Source of the DNA: a virus
Direction: 5' to 3' (one strand)
Virus record (IMG/VR): IMGVR_UViG_3300027722_000005
Span: 1 to 64,000 of that record
DNA: 64,000 bases
How positions within the stretch are numbered: the stretch's first letter is position 1; each line of letters opens with the position of its first letter. The notes under the pieces were generated by a model. The model was not told the DNA's origin and ran no database searches. It was given only the letters and a program-made list of their open reading frames with translations. This document shows positions 17,050 through 25,307 of the stretch, in pieces. The translations under genes and the position numbers were made by a program.

Positions 17050-18075
17050 ATGACACAGAGGAGTCTCTTCTGGGATGGGCAAGTCTTGGGCGACTGCGGC
17101 CCCTACACCCAGGCACATCTCCATGACCAGTTCTTTCGCTCTGTCCTGGGTGCCACGGGCGACCGGGGTGTGGTGCGCGGCTGGCGGGACGAATTGCTGG
17201 TATCGGGCACAAGCTCGCCCCTGTCCGTGGCAACGGGCGGGGCGGTCGTGTACGGCACGATCCACGACTCGGATGCCGCCGTGTCGGTCAGCATCCCCAC
17301 GCCATCGACGGGCAATAGCCGCTATGATCGCGTGGTCGCGCAACGAACCTGGTCAACGCAGGTGGTGCGCATTGCCCGCGTCTCGGGCGTAGCAGCCGCC
17401 GTGCCGGTCGTGCCCGCCCTGACGCAGACGGCAAACATCACCTGGGAGATCCCACTGGCGACGGTGTTCATCGACGATGCGGGGGCCATCACTGTGACCG
17501 ACACCCGCGCCTTTTGCGCCTACCCCACCGAATGGCCGGCCAACGTCGTCCAGGCCGGGATGTACGAACAGGGGGCAGTGACGGCCGCCAAGATTCCCGA
17601 CCGGACACGCTACGACCTCAAGGGTGCCAACCAGATCCGGCCCGATAGCGTCAACCCCTGCACCTGGACGGCGGGCGCGTCCTACGACTACTGGGCGTTT
17701 GCCGACGCGGCCACGAGCGCGGGCTGGGTCTACTTCATGGCGCCCGACGGCTTGGTGGGCGCAGCCGTCAACATCTACCTCTGGACCGTGCCCAACGTCA
17801 ACGGCGCCGGGGGCGGGGCCGAAAACGCCCAGTGGGACTATTCGGCCTGGCACGGGGCCGACGGCGGGGCGCTGACCAACACAGCCGGCACGGTCAACGC
17901 CGACCAGCAGGCCCGGGTCAATACCAGGGTTTACCGGGATCAGCTCATCGCCGCCCTGGCCGTGGGCGAGGGCCAGATTATCGGCGTCCAGGTAAGCCGT
18001 GATGGCGCGGCCGACTCGTACAACAGCGCCGTGCGCCTCCTGGGGATCGAGATGGCCTGGACCGCCGACGCATAA
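17050..18075 (+). CDS. Tail fibre/baseplate protein, paralogue 3 of 3
   Basis: 341 aa. Shared module: SLFWDGQVLGDC, GDRGVVRGWRDELLVSG, VATGGAVVYGTIHDS, DRVVAQRTWSTQVVRIARV, ITWEIPLATVFI. The C-terminal domain (WAFADAATSAGWVYFMAPDG ... LLGIEMAWTADA) aligns by eye with paralogue 2. Three such genes in a row point to duplication within the tail tip operon. No enzymatic motif is visible. Confidence 0.75.
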   Translation: MTQRSLFWDGQVLGDCGPYTQAHLHDQFFRSVLGATGDRGVVRGWRDELLVSGTSSPLSVATGGAVVYGTIHDSDAAVSVSIPTPSTGNSRYDRVVAQRTWSTQVVRIARVSGVAAAVPVVPALTQTANITWEIPLATVFIDDAGAITVTDTRAFCAYPTEWPANVVQAGMYEQGAVTAAKIPDRTRYDLKGANQIRPDSVNPCTWTAGASYDYWAFADAATSAGWVYFMAPDGLVGAAVNIYLWTVPNVNGAGGGAENAQWDYSAWHGADGGALTNTAGTVNADQQARVNTRVYRDQLIAALAVGEGQIIGVQVSRDGAADSYNSAVRLLGIEMAWTADA

Positions 18076-18084
18076 GGAGCGCCC

Positions 18085-19248
18085 ATGCCCACCTTTGCCA
18101 ACTATAATGTCCATCTTTGCGATTGGACGGGTGCCAAGCTCACCATGCTGCACACGTCGGGCCTCCGCGACTCCGACTTCCTGTCCATCGCCTGGCAGAA
18201 GCGGCTGAACGGCCCGGGCGTCTATCGCGCCGAGTTCGTGGCCGAGACGGGCACCAAAGACCTTTTCAGAGTAGACTACGGCCTCCTGGTCGAAAGAGAC
18301 TACGGGGCGGGCTACTACGAGGAATACTACGGCCTGCACCACGACTCGGAAGAGTGGCTGACCAGTGGCGACGTGGACGAACACTACTGGGCAAGCATGG
18401 GACAGAGCCCCGAATGGCTCCTGGATCAGCCCCTGCTTCAGCCCCTGCCCAGCGCCAACCCCGACCGGCTGCGGTACGATATGTGGTGGCAGCACGGCCC
18501 GGCGGACGACATCGTGAAGCAGATGGCATCGGAGAGCATGGGCGGCGGGGCGGAGACCGACAGGCAAGTGAGCGGCTTCGCCGTGGAGGGCTACGCCGGG
18601 GCTGGGGCCTGGAGCTGTCACCAGGGGCGCTATACCCGGCTCCTGCAATCCATGCAGGACACCATGGGCGAAGACGGCTCCCTCGGTCTGTGTGACTTTC
18701 GCGTCGTGCGCGTCAGCGGCGGCTTCGAGCTGCGGACCTATGCCCCCTTTTACGGCACAGACCGCCGGCGGGGGCACTCAGTCCGGCCCACGGTCTTCTC
18801 CCTGGAACTGGAGAATGTCTTGAACCCCAAGCGCCAGGTGATTCGCCACGGCGAAGTCACCGTGGCCCTCGGCGGCTGGACGGGCGGCAAGGCGGAGCGG
18901 GCCATCTACCAGCGCACCAACCCGGCGGCCCTGGCAGAATCGCCCTTCCGGCGCCGTGAGGAGTTCTACGACCTGCGGGACGTGGCCCAGCCGGACGTGA
19001 TCGACGGACTCCTGGACCAGTATCTCATCAACGACGGCAGGCGGGAGAACGTGGAGTTCGACCCCATCCAGACGGGCGCCTGCCTGTACGGGCGCGATTG
19101 GAACCTGGGGGATTTGGTCACGTTAGATTTGTGGGGCAACTCCTATGACATGCGGATCACCGAAGTCCTGGGCAGGATTGACGGGCAGAACGAAGAGGTT
19201 ATCCAGGGCAAGGCGGAGCTTTGGACGCGGGGAGAGACGGTAACATGA
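18085..19248 (+). CDS. Tail tip hub, siphovirus ReqiPepy6 Gp37-like
   Basis: 387 aa, AAGGAG 7 nt before the ATG. Family features: an N-terminal WQKRLNGPGVYRAEF strand, YGLLVERDY, and a C-terminal RREEFYDLRDV followed by YGRDWNLGDLVTLDLWGN, close to the Gp37-like consensus in which a DARD motif precedes YxxDYxLGD. Such proteins form the cell-facing hub below Dit. The preceding fibres probably attach to it. Confidence 0.82.
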   Translation: MPTFANYNVHLCDWTGAKLTMLHTSGLRDSDFLSIAWQKRLNGPGVYRAEFVAETGTKDLFRVDYGLLVERDYGAGYYEEYYGLHHDSEEWLTSGDVDEHYWASMGQSPEWLLDQPLLQPLPSANPDRLRYDMWWQHGPADDIVKQMASESMGGGAETDRQVSGFAVEGYAGAGAWSCHQGRYTRLLQSMQDTMGEDGSLGLCDFRVVRVSGGFELRTYAPFYGTDRRRGHSVRPTVFSLELENVLNPKRQVIRHGEVTVALGGWTGGKAERAIYQRTNPAALAESPFRRREEFYDLRDVAQPDVIDGLLDQYLINDGRRENVEFDPIQTGACLYGRDWNLGDLVTLDLWGNSYDMRITEVLGRIDGQNEEVIQGKAELWTRGETVT

Positions 19249-19841
19249 GCCAGCGGGGCGGATTTGCGACACTCCAGGGGCAGATAGACCAGATTCAGAA
19301 AGAGCGGCAGCGGATGGCCGGCTACGAGGGAGCCCCCGACCAGGGCGCATTCACCGCCTCTGCATCCTGCCCGCCGACCACTGCCCTCCAACTGCGGGGC
19401 GGCTGGATCACCGGGGGGAGCGGGCAGACGTTCTATATCCAGGACAAGACGCTGGACTTTGGGGCAGGCAGCGACGACGAGGCCCTGGCTTTTACCAATC
19501 CCGGCTGGTATTATGGCGTCGCCGTGAGTCATTCCTACACGTACAGCGGGACGACCTACGAGTTCTCCACCAGCTTTAACAACTGGTGGACCCCGGAGCG
19601 GGGAACTGCCGTCTGCGCCGAGCAGTACGCCGAGTGGCTTTTGCGTGATGAGGGTCCGGCCAGTAGCGGCTACCTGGTGTGCATCGTCGTCTTGCGAAAC
19701 GACGGCACGGTCAGCGCCCCCGGTCGGGTATTGCCCATCGATGCCGTGAATCGCGGTCGGTCCTACATCTACCGCGACATCCGGGGGATTACGGTGGGCG
19801 ACTGGGGTTTCTGGGTGGATTCACCGCCGCCGCCGTGCTAA
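19245..19841 (+). CDS. Minor tail protein, last gene of the structural operon
   Basis: 198 aa beginning at the ATG of an ATGA overlap. Residues 1-25 form a short coiled coil (LQGQIDQIQKERQRM); the rest is beta-rich and Trp/Tyr-rich (GWYYGVAVSHSYTYSG, FNNWWTPERG) and ends in SPPPPC. It resembles trimeric tail-tip adaptors. It converges with the minus-strand early operon; only 40 bp separate them, holding a short CGGGG/CCCCG hairpin without a T tract. Confidence 0.7.
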   Translation: MSQRGGFATLQGQIDQIQKERQRMAGYEGAPDQGAFTASASCPPTTALQLRGGWITGGSGQTFYIQDKTLDFGAGSDDEALAFTNPGWYYGVAVSHSYTYSGTTYEFSTSFNNWWTPERGTAVCAEQYAEWLLRDEGPASSGYLVCIVVLRNDGTVSAPGRVLPIDAVNRGRSYIYRDIRGITVGDWGFWVDSPPPPC

Positions 19842-19881
19842 TAGCGGGGCACCCCGCCGGTCACGGTCTTTGTCGTTGCGG

Positions 19882-20334
19882 CTATCCGGCCAGCAATAAC
19901 GGCGCGGGCGCGACGAGCTGCCACGTCGGGGCGGGCGCCGGTAACTGGCGGCTGCACCATTCCTGGTACATGCGGTCAATCAGGTCATTCAGGCCGTATC
20001 GCTCATCGGGCACCAGGTCGGTGGGGCAGTACGCCGGCTTGACCTCCGCGCCCAATGCCCGCGCCATGCACGTCGCCACAAGGCGCGGGTTGACATTCGT
20101 GGTGATGATGCAGGCGGCGACTCCTGGCCCCGGTTGGTGCCCGCCCTGCCCGCCGTCCAGGGGGTGCCCGGCGGCCATAATGGCGTCGTACATGGCGAAT
20201 ACCTCATCACGGCACCCCGGGCCGGGCGAACGGTACATGACAACCGCCGCCGCCTGGGAGTGGCAGAACGTCGCTTCCAACGTCCCGGGCGGCACAGGGT
20301 CGATATAGAACGCGGCGATCACTTCGCGGGCCAT
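19882..20334 (-). CDS. Unknown early protein, last gene of the leftward operon
   Basis: 150 aa, start at the ATG of a TGATG overlap with the gene upstream. It has VIAAFYIDPVPPGTLEA, ACIITTNVNPRLVATCMARALG and a C-terminal LNDLIDRMYQEWCSRQ helix followed by a Pro/Ala-rich tail. No family is recognised. Coupling to the zinc-ribbon protein and the FtsK-like translocase suggests a shared transcript and perhaps a shared task. Confidence 0.65.
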   Translation of the reverse strand: MAREVIAAFYIDPVPPGTLEATFCHSQAAAVVMYRSPGPGCRDEVFAMYDAIMAAGHPLDGGQGGHQPGPGVAACIITTNVNPRLVATCMARALGAEVKPAYCPTDLVPDERYGLNDLIDRMYQEWCSRQLPAPAPTWQLVAPAPLLLAG

Positions 20335-20783
20335 CAATCGCTCCGCCCAAGCCATTTCTGCTGCCATTCGTCCAACAGGCGATTCAGGACGGGGAGCCCG
20401 CCCGTCGCCTCCCAGAACGGATGCTGGATGACCGTCCAGCGGTCGGGCTTGTGCCACCACCGGCCCTTTTCCCAGTCTGGACAGTCGGCGTCTTTCCACA
20501 TGGACCGCATGGTCAGAATCTCGCTGATGCTCCGCCGCGCCAGCAGGTAGGCGGACAAAAACATCGGAGCACCGCACGCCGGGCAGCGCAGCCTCATCCC
20601 GCACCACGCGCCCCTGTGGTCGCAATCCTCGGGCCGCACGTCGCCGCGCACGGGGCCGTTCATGTGATCCTGGAGCATACCAACGGCCCCGATGCCCGGG
20701 ATGTCGATTGTCACAGGCTGCGGTTCCATCCCGGCTACAAGAGCCTCGATTTCGGCAAGCAGACTCTCAAGATTGTCGCTCAT
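20334..20783 (-). CDS. Putative zinc-binding protein, unknown
   Basis: 149 aa. LRCPACGAPMFLSAYL holds a CxxC knuckle, with further Cys and His upstream (CDHRGAWCGM), enough for a zinc site. Trp-rich C-terminal half (KGRWWHKPDRWTVIQ). The N-terminus is acidic (SDNLESLLAEIEALVAGME). Coupled to the translocase gene (TGATG-type overlap). Confidence 0.65.
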   Translation of the reverse strand: MSDNLESLLAEIEALVAGMEPQPVTIDIPGIGAVGMLQDHMNGPVRGDVRPEDCDHRGAWCGMRLRCPACGAPMFLSAYLLARRSISEILTMRSMWKDADCPDWEKGRWWHKPDRWTVIQHPFWEATGGLPVLNRLLDEWQQKWLGRSD

Positions 20784-22411
20784 TCTCTCCCCTCCCCAAT
20801 TACCCTTGTGATGCGCTCAAAGTGCGCCCCGCCGCTCGACTTGTCGTCGGGCCATACCTCGCGCTGGATGGCCCGTTTGCTCTTGCCCTGCGCGTGAAGC
20901 GCCAGGATTTGCGCGTCAATCTCGGCATCTTTGTCGTTCCCTTCTTGCCCGTTGCCCTGGCTTGTAGTTGGCATCGCGCCCAGCGGACCGCCCTGCCCCT
21001 GGAGTGCAGAAAGGATCTCGCTCGGTTCTACCAGTGGCGCCTGCAAACGAATGGTGCCCCAGTGCGGCAATTGGGCCATGGCGCGGCCTGGGACTTCGAT
21101 GGTAGCCGCGGATGCGTCCCCGATGACCATCCGACTTTGGCCGACCGCCGTCCTGAACTGGAATCGCGCTGCCAGCATTTCCCGCAATCCGGTATCAATA
21201 TGCGATCCCTTCCACGATTGCCCGCCAAGAATGAAATAGATACCGAACTTCCTGGCCTCCAGGACCGCACGAAAAGTTGATTGCATTACCCCGTTGTTGC
21301 TGACCAAGAGAATCGTGGCTTCATCCATGAGAAAAACGATGGGCGGCAATGCTTCCCTGGCACGGGCGTTGTAGTCAGCCAGGTTATCAATCCCCGGCGA
21401 CAGGGACAGGTACAGTTCCTCGCGGCGGGACATCTCTTGTTCCAGGTCACGGGCAATGGCGGCCGCTCCCTCGGGTGTGCTGGCCACGGGCCACAGCAGT
21501 CGCTCGCTATTGGCGAATGGGGCGAATGTGACACGGCGCATATCAAAGAGCGCCAACCGGCAGGGTTCTTGCGACACCGCCAATTGGTAGGCCAGCACCC
21601 GCAGGAACACAGACTTACCGGAGTTGGGGCGACCGGCCACGAGGGCGTGTACCATTTCCTGCAAGGAAACCGTAACGGTTTCCTGTTGTCCACTATCATT
21701 GATGGTAACGCCCAGCACCAAGTTGGACAGGCTGGGCCTCGGTGCCAAATCGTGCAAGCGAACAACCTTCGGCAGCGCAGCATCTTGCTCGGCTTGCGGC
21801 GCGGCGATGGCGGGCACCTGGTCGTTCTTGTGCAGCGAGTGATAGGTGTGCAGATTCGGAAACGCCCTGGACCTGGCATCTTCTTTCCTCACGTCAAAGT
21901 GCGCGGCGATTTGCGCCACAGACAAATCATCATGCAGGGCTCGGTGTACGTTGCCGTTGTCGCCCATGAGAATAGAGCCGACTTCCGCACTCAGATTGAC
22001 GACCTGCCAGCCGCCGGCAACCTCCCGCACCAGCGCGCCGTCTGCCGAGATGTGCGCAGAAGACAGCTTCTCGGCCAAGTCGTCGGTGCGAATACGATTG
22101 CGGCGCTGCTCTACCTCAATGGCATCCAGCCTCCGTTTCTTGCCGAAATCGTGCGTTCGTTCTGCTGCCCATAGAAGGACGCGGTATAGAACGACCATTG
22201 CCAGACCGCCAACAAAGACGAGCGTCACGGCCGCCAGGACAATGAGGCCGAACCACGGCTCCCTCTCCGGCCTATAGGACGGCGCCCTGTCCATGCCCTC
22301 AATGGCCATAAGAATCAGGGCGACGACGACGAGGCCAACGCAGACAAACAGCGTTGTCCAACTGGCCCCGCCGGTTTCTTGCACCGCATCGGTATCGTAC
22401 TTCTTGCTCAT
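20780..22411 (-). CDS. Membrane-anchored FtsK/HerA-type DNA translocase ATPase
   Basis: 543 aa. Two transmembrane helices at about 19-37 and 53-82. Walker A is GRPNSGKS at 260-267 and Walker B is VFLMDE ending D363-E364. The motor region has FtsK/SpoIIIE-like spacing. After it come sensor-like REMLAARFQFRTAVGQS and VPGRAMAQLPHWG, then a C-terminal helix-turn-helix-like segment (ALHAQGKSKRAIQREVWPDD). It would pump double-stranded DNA at the membrane. Such proteins drive transfer of actinomycete integrative elements and chromosome segregation; they are not standard phage packaging motors. It is coupled to a 33-aa membrane peptide upstream and the zinc protein downstream. Confidence 0.87.
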   Translation of the reverse strand: MSKKYDTDAVQETGGASWTTLFVCVGLVVVALILMAIEGMDRAPSYRPEREPWFGLIVLAAVTLVFVGGLAMVVLYRVLLWAAERTHDFGKKRRLDAIEVEQRRNRIRTDDLAEKLSSAHISADGALVREVAGGWQVVNLSAEVGSILMGDNGNVHRALHDDLSVAQIAAHFDVRKEDARSRAFPNLHTYHSLHKNDQVPAIAAPQAEQDAALPKVVRLHDLAPRPSLSNLVLGVTINDSGQQETVTVSLQEMVHALVAGRPNSGKSVFLRVLAYQLAVSQEPCRLALFDMRRVTFAPFANSERLLWPVASTPEGAAAIARDLEQEMSRREELYLSLSPGIDNLADYNARAREALPPIVFLMDEATILLVSNNGVMQSTFRAVLEARKFGIYFILGGQSWKGSHIDTGLREMLAARFQFRTAVGQSRMVIGDASAATIEVPGRAMAQLPHWGTIRLQAPLVEPSEILSALQGQGGPLGAMPTTSQGNGQEGNDKDAEIDAQILALHAQGKSKRAIQREVWPDDKSSGGAHFERITRVIGEGRE

Positions 22412-22509
22412 CCCACAATCCCCGCCATCAAAACGGCAATGATGCAGGCCAGAATGGCCAGAATGAACACCAGCACCGCGAACGCCAGCAGTTCTTGTCG
22501 GCCCGTCAC
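22408..22509 (-). CDS. 33-aa single-span membrane peptide
   Basis: GTG start with GGGGAG 5 nt upstream. It encodes a short polar start (TGRQELL) followed by one continuous hydrophobic helix (AFAVLVFILAILACIIAV). It ends in a TGATG overlap with the translocase start, so the peptide and the translocase should be made in coupled amounts. A small regulatory subunit of the translocase is the obvious hypothesis. Confidence 0.65.
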   Translation of the reverse strand: MTGRQELLAFAVLVFILAILACIIAVLMAGIVG

Positions 22510-22510
22510 G

Positions 22511-22708
22511 TCATCTCCCCAGCAACAGCGCCCACGCCAGCGCCGCGCTTGCCCCCGCCAGCACCCACGGCAGCGCCGCACGCCACAGCCTCGCCCGGTT
22601 GTGCCGCGCTGCCTCTAGCCGTCGTGTCCGGTGCGCCAGGTGGGCGGCCTGTCGCTGGCGTTCCTGGCGCCACTGGTCAAGGGTGCGTTCGTCAACCTTG
22701 CCGGTCAT
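22511..22708 (-). CDS. Small protein with C-terminal membrane helix
   Basis: 65 aa. The first 40 residues are strongly basic and helical (WRQERQRQAAHLAHRTRR); the last 20 form one membrane span (ALPWVLAGASAALAWALLLG). Start at the ATG of MTGKVDE, just below the Cys-rich gene. The 33-aa membrane peptide follows at once. Confidence 0.65.
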   Translation of the reverse strand: MTGKVDERTLDQWRQERQRQAAHLAHRTRRLEAARHNRARLWRAALPWVLAGASAALAWALLLGR

Positions 22709-22712
22709 GGGC

Positions 22713-22919
22713 CTAAATCTCCCACACGCATTCTTGCGTACAGTACGGGCAGCAGCAACACCCCTCCTCGTAATTGTCGTTGATTTCCTCTTCGAATGGG
22801 CAGGAATGCGCCCCCCACTCGTACTCATTGCAGGTGCAACGGTCATTGATGCCAAGCCTGCCCCAGTCGTCCGAGTCCGGCGGCTCCGGCTTTCGTTGTG
22901 CTTGCTCTTCTTCTGTCAC
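22713..22919 (-). CDS. Small acidic cysteine-rich protein
   Basis: 68 aa with nine cysteines, including CTCNEYEWGAHSC and GCCCCPYCTQEC, so a zinc or other metal site is likely. The rest is acidic. ATGA-type overlap with the next gene upstream. No family recognised. Confidence 0.65.
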   Translation of the reverse strand: MTEEEQAQRKPEPPDSDDWGRLGINDRCTCNEYEWGAHSCPFEEEINDNYEEGCCCCPYCTQECVWEI

Positions 22920-23161
22920 AGCAACCTCCCCTGTTCCGCCCGCTCCCCTATCGGCTCGGGTGACGGCTCAATCAGCGTCCAGGTCCGGGCGCAGTACAGC
23001 AGGTGCCGCCCGTTGCGGTCGCCTGCCACGAACTCGCCTTCTTGAAAGCGACGGTAGACGGCACCGGACAGCCCGAAGCGCCGCTCGGCTTCGTCGCACA
23101 GGTCGGGGCGCTCGCGCCAGGGCGTGTAGCGGCCGGCGCGGGACTGGAGGCGGGCAGTCAT
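22916..23161 (-). CDS. Unknown small basic protein
   Basis: 81 aa: RYTPWRERPDLCDEAERRFGL followed by GAVYRRFQEGEFVAGDRNGRHLLYC. The second half resembles a short beta domain. Overlaps both neighbours by 4 nt. No function suggested. Confidence 0.6.
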   Translation of the reverse strand: MTARLQSRAGRYTPWRERPDLCDEAERRFGLSGAVYRRFQEGEFVAGDRNGRHLLYCARTWTLIEPSPEPIGERAEQGRLL

Positions 23162-23679
23162 TCGGCGGCCTCCAGTGCTTCGAGTGCGTCAAACAGGAAC
23201 CAGTGCTCGTTATCAATGCTCACGTCATACGGCCGGGAGTCTTCAACTTCTGGCATCCACACTCGCCACACATCGGCGCTGACACTGGTTTGCTGCCAGC
23301 ACACGGCAAAGCATTCGTCCATCCCTGCGAGTTCGCGCACGGCGGCGGCTTCGGCTGGAATGTGGCCCGGATCGGCAAAGTCCATGGCGTACTGGTCAAA
23401 AGCGGCGGCCAGGCGCTCCAGATTCTCGCGCTTGACCATCACCGCGTCAAAGGTAGACGCCATGACGATCCTGTGCGCTTCCGGCACGGCGCGGTCTTTC
23501 CACAAATCCCACACCGGCTGTAGGTTGTCGGCAATCATGTACTCGACGGCATCCAGTCCAAGATACCGCTTTGCCATGCTGTCCCACACCAACCAGGCAC
23601 CGCGAAAGGCATTGGAAAATTCGCGGAACACCCGAACCGGCCCACTCTTCGGAACGAGATAGATAGTCGTCCTGCTCAC
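23158..23679 (-). CDS. Unknown early protein
   Basis: 173 aa, GTG start chosen because it forms a GTGA overlap with the upstream stop. Reads SRTTIYLVPKSGPVRVFREFSNAF, then LDAVEYMIADNLQPVWDLW, then an acidic helical tail ending ALEALEAAE. No motif recognised. The in-frame extension further upstream overlaps another gene and is rejected. Confidence 0.65.
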   Translation of the reverse strand: MSRTTIYLVPKSGPVRVFREFSNAFRGAWLVWDSMAKRYLGLDAVEYMIADNLQPVWDLWKDRAVPEAHRIVMASTFDAVMVKRENLERLAAAFDQYAMDFADPGHIPAEAAAVRELAGMDECFAVCWQQTSVSADVWRVWMPEVEDSRPYDVSIDNEHWFLFDALEALEAAE

Positions 23680-23951
23680 CCTGCACCCCCCTGCGCTTCT
23701 TGCGCTACTCCTACGCGCTCCCCATGCGCCCGGCCCCTTCGATTGCACTTGGGGCAAAGTTGCCGCTCTTTCCCGATTAGCCAACCGTCCCGCCGTGCCG
23801 TCTTGACGCACTCCCGCAACGTCTGCCCGACGTAGTTGTGCGGGAACTCGTTGTACAGGTGCGCCCGCGGATTCAGCGGTTCGCCGAACTTTTGCACCGG
23901 CGCGTCCTCGTTGTCGCAATACAGGTCTAGCGTGTATGCCCCGACTTTCAC
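23676..23951 (-). CDS. Small zinc-knuckle protein
   Basis: 91 aa. GTG start supported by GGGGG upstream and a GTGA overlap with the preceding gene. Contains LCPKCNRRGR (CxxC) and FPHNYVGQTLRECVKTARRDGW, a helix seen in small phage DNA-associated proteins. Function unknown. Confidence 0.62.
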   Translation of the reverse strand: MKVGAYTLDLYCDNEDAPVQKFGEPLNPRAHLYNEFPHNYVGQTLRECVKTARRDGWLIGKERQLCPKCNRRGRAHGERVGVAQEAQGGAG

Positions 23952-24130
23952 AGTTCCCCCCTTTGCCGCCATTGCTCTTGCGGGCGTTCCCACGAACCAG
24001 GGCAGCGATTCGCCCTGTCACCGCCAAGCGCGGCAACGTGGCGGCGAAACTTGCCATCGGATGACAGGCCAATTATTCGGCCACACCGCTTGCATTTGGC
24101 CTCGCCCCACTTTAGACTACGCTCGCTCAT
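23948..24130 (-). CDS. Small zinc-finger-like protein
   Basis: 60 aa: KWGEAKCKRCGRIIGLSSDGKFRRHVAAL followed by ANRCPG. The CxxC plus His and a later Cys fit a single zinc finger. Starts at the ATG of an ATGA overlap. Confidence 0.65.
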   Translation of the reverse strand: MSERSLKWGEAKCKRCGRIIGLSSDGKFRRHVAALGGDRANRCPGSWERPQEQWRQRGEL

Positions 24131-24858
24131 TCGGCCCTCCATCCTGTCTCTTCTGCCCAACGCTTGACGGTTTTGTCGGTCGGTGCACCGCGGCCGCTCT
24201 CCGCCAAAATGCGCCGCACATCATCCGGCGACAAGTTGCGGCCATCGCCGTTCTGACTGGCGACAATGCCGCGCCAGTCTGCAATTTTGGCGACGGGCAG
24301 CGCGGCACTCGGCACACTTTCTGGCAGCGCGGGCAGAATGTCGCCGGACAGCGCCGCCAGTGCCGGTTTTGTCACGACAAGGTTCGGCGCTCCGTGCGCA
24401 ACCGCCGCCACTGCCGTCTCGTTGTCCGCGGCGATGCGCTGCGCGTAGCCGGTCGAGATGACAATGCCGATGGTTGACGCGGCGACCGCCACGGACCACA
24501 GCAGCAAAACGCCGTCATGCCGCAAAACGGCGCCAATCTCGACGCCACGAACGCCGGCCGCGATGCTTGGCGTGAGCACTGCCACGAATAGCGCGGCAGT
24601 GACCGACGCAATGCCGAGCAATGCCTTGGCGTCTTTGCGGCTTGCCCAGACAGAAAACGCAAATGCGAACGCAAACCCTTCCACCGCCGCCATTGCCACG
24701 GACACTGCGGCGCTAGCCGGCACCCACCACGGCAGCCAGGCGGCGGGCAGCGCAAAGCCCTCGGCCCACAAGAGCGCCGTCACCCAGCGCGGAATGGCGG
24801 TCAGGACTGCGCCGATCTTGATAAGGTTGGCCTGCGTTGCGGTGTCAAGTCGTTTCAC
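24127..24858 (-). CDS. Polytopic membrane protein with C-terminal helix-turn-helix-like domain
   Basis: 243 aa. About four membrane helices (TAIPRWVTALLWAEGF, VPASAAVSVAMAAVEGFAF, ASVTAALFVAVLTPSIAAG, GVLLLWSVAVAASTIGIV). The cytoplasmic C-terminus has NLSPDDVRRILAESGRGAPTD followed by KTVKRWAEETGW, a winged-helix-like end. It sits upstream of the translocase group, so it might tether DNA or the ATPase at the membrane. No named family recognised. Confidence 0.7.
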   Translation of the reverse strand: MKRLDTATQANLIKIGAVLTAIPRWVTALLWAEGFALPAAWLPWWVPASAAVSVAMAAVEGFAFAFAFSVWASRKDAKALLGIASVTAALFVAVLTPSIAAGVRGVEIGAVLRHDGVLLLWSVAVAASTIGIVISTGYAQRIAADNETAVAAVAHGAPNLVVTKPALAALSGDILPALPESVPSAALPVAKIADWRGIVASQNGDGRNLSPDDVRRILAESGRGAPTDKTVKRWAEETGWRAE

Positions 24859-24894
24859 AGTTGCGCCTCTCTCTTCCGATCCTGTAGGTCATGG

Positions 24895-25083
24895 CTACTC
24901 TTCCTCTTCCTGGCAGTCAGGGCAGATATGCTCATCGCCATTCACCAGCCAGCCCCAACCCTCTAGCTTGTCGTCTACGCCACGGGCATCCCAACCGCCA
25001 CCGGCCAGGGGCGTAAGGTCGAACTCTTCATTGCTCTCCATGCACTTGTCACACGTCACCGTAACGTAGGCATCACTCATCAT
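24895..25083 (-). CDS. Small CxxC protein
   Basis: 62 aa from the first of two adjacent ATGs, with GAGGGAGGG upstream. Paired knuckles VTCDKCMES and HICPDCQEEEE form a likely zinc ribbon. ATGA-type overlap with the membrane protein gene upstream. Confidence 0.65.
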   Translation of the reverse strand: MMSDAYVTVTCDKCMESNEEFDLTPLAGGGWDARGVDDKLEGWGWLVNGDEHICPDCQEEEE

Positions 25084-25307
25084 GGCAACTTCCCTCCCTC
25101 TTCTGGAAACGGTATACTTCTTGCAGAATCGCCGGATGGCCGCCCTCTCCCCCTTCTTCCCATCACCACTACCCCCGCCAGGCACACCCCTGCCACCACG
25201 CCCAGCACCAGCGCAACGCCTGCGCCTTCCGTGTCGCGCATCGCCAGCAGCCACAGCGGGCCGGCGACCAGGGCGAGCGAGGCGGCGACGGCGCGGGTGG
25301 GGGTCAT
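25080..25307 (-). CDS. Small two-span membrane protein
   Basis: 75 aa with two hydrophobic helices (AVAASLALVAGPLWLLAM and VALVLGVVAGVCLAGVVVM) and a basic C-terminal tail (GRRGRGRPS). Coupled to both neighbours by short overlaps. One of several tiny membrane proteins in this operon. Confidence 0.62.
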   Translation of the reverse strand: MTPTRAVAASLALVAGPLWLLAMRDTEGAGVALVLGVVAGVCLAGVVVMGRRGRGRPSGDSARSIPFPEEGGKLP

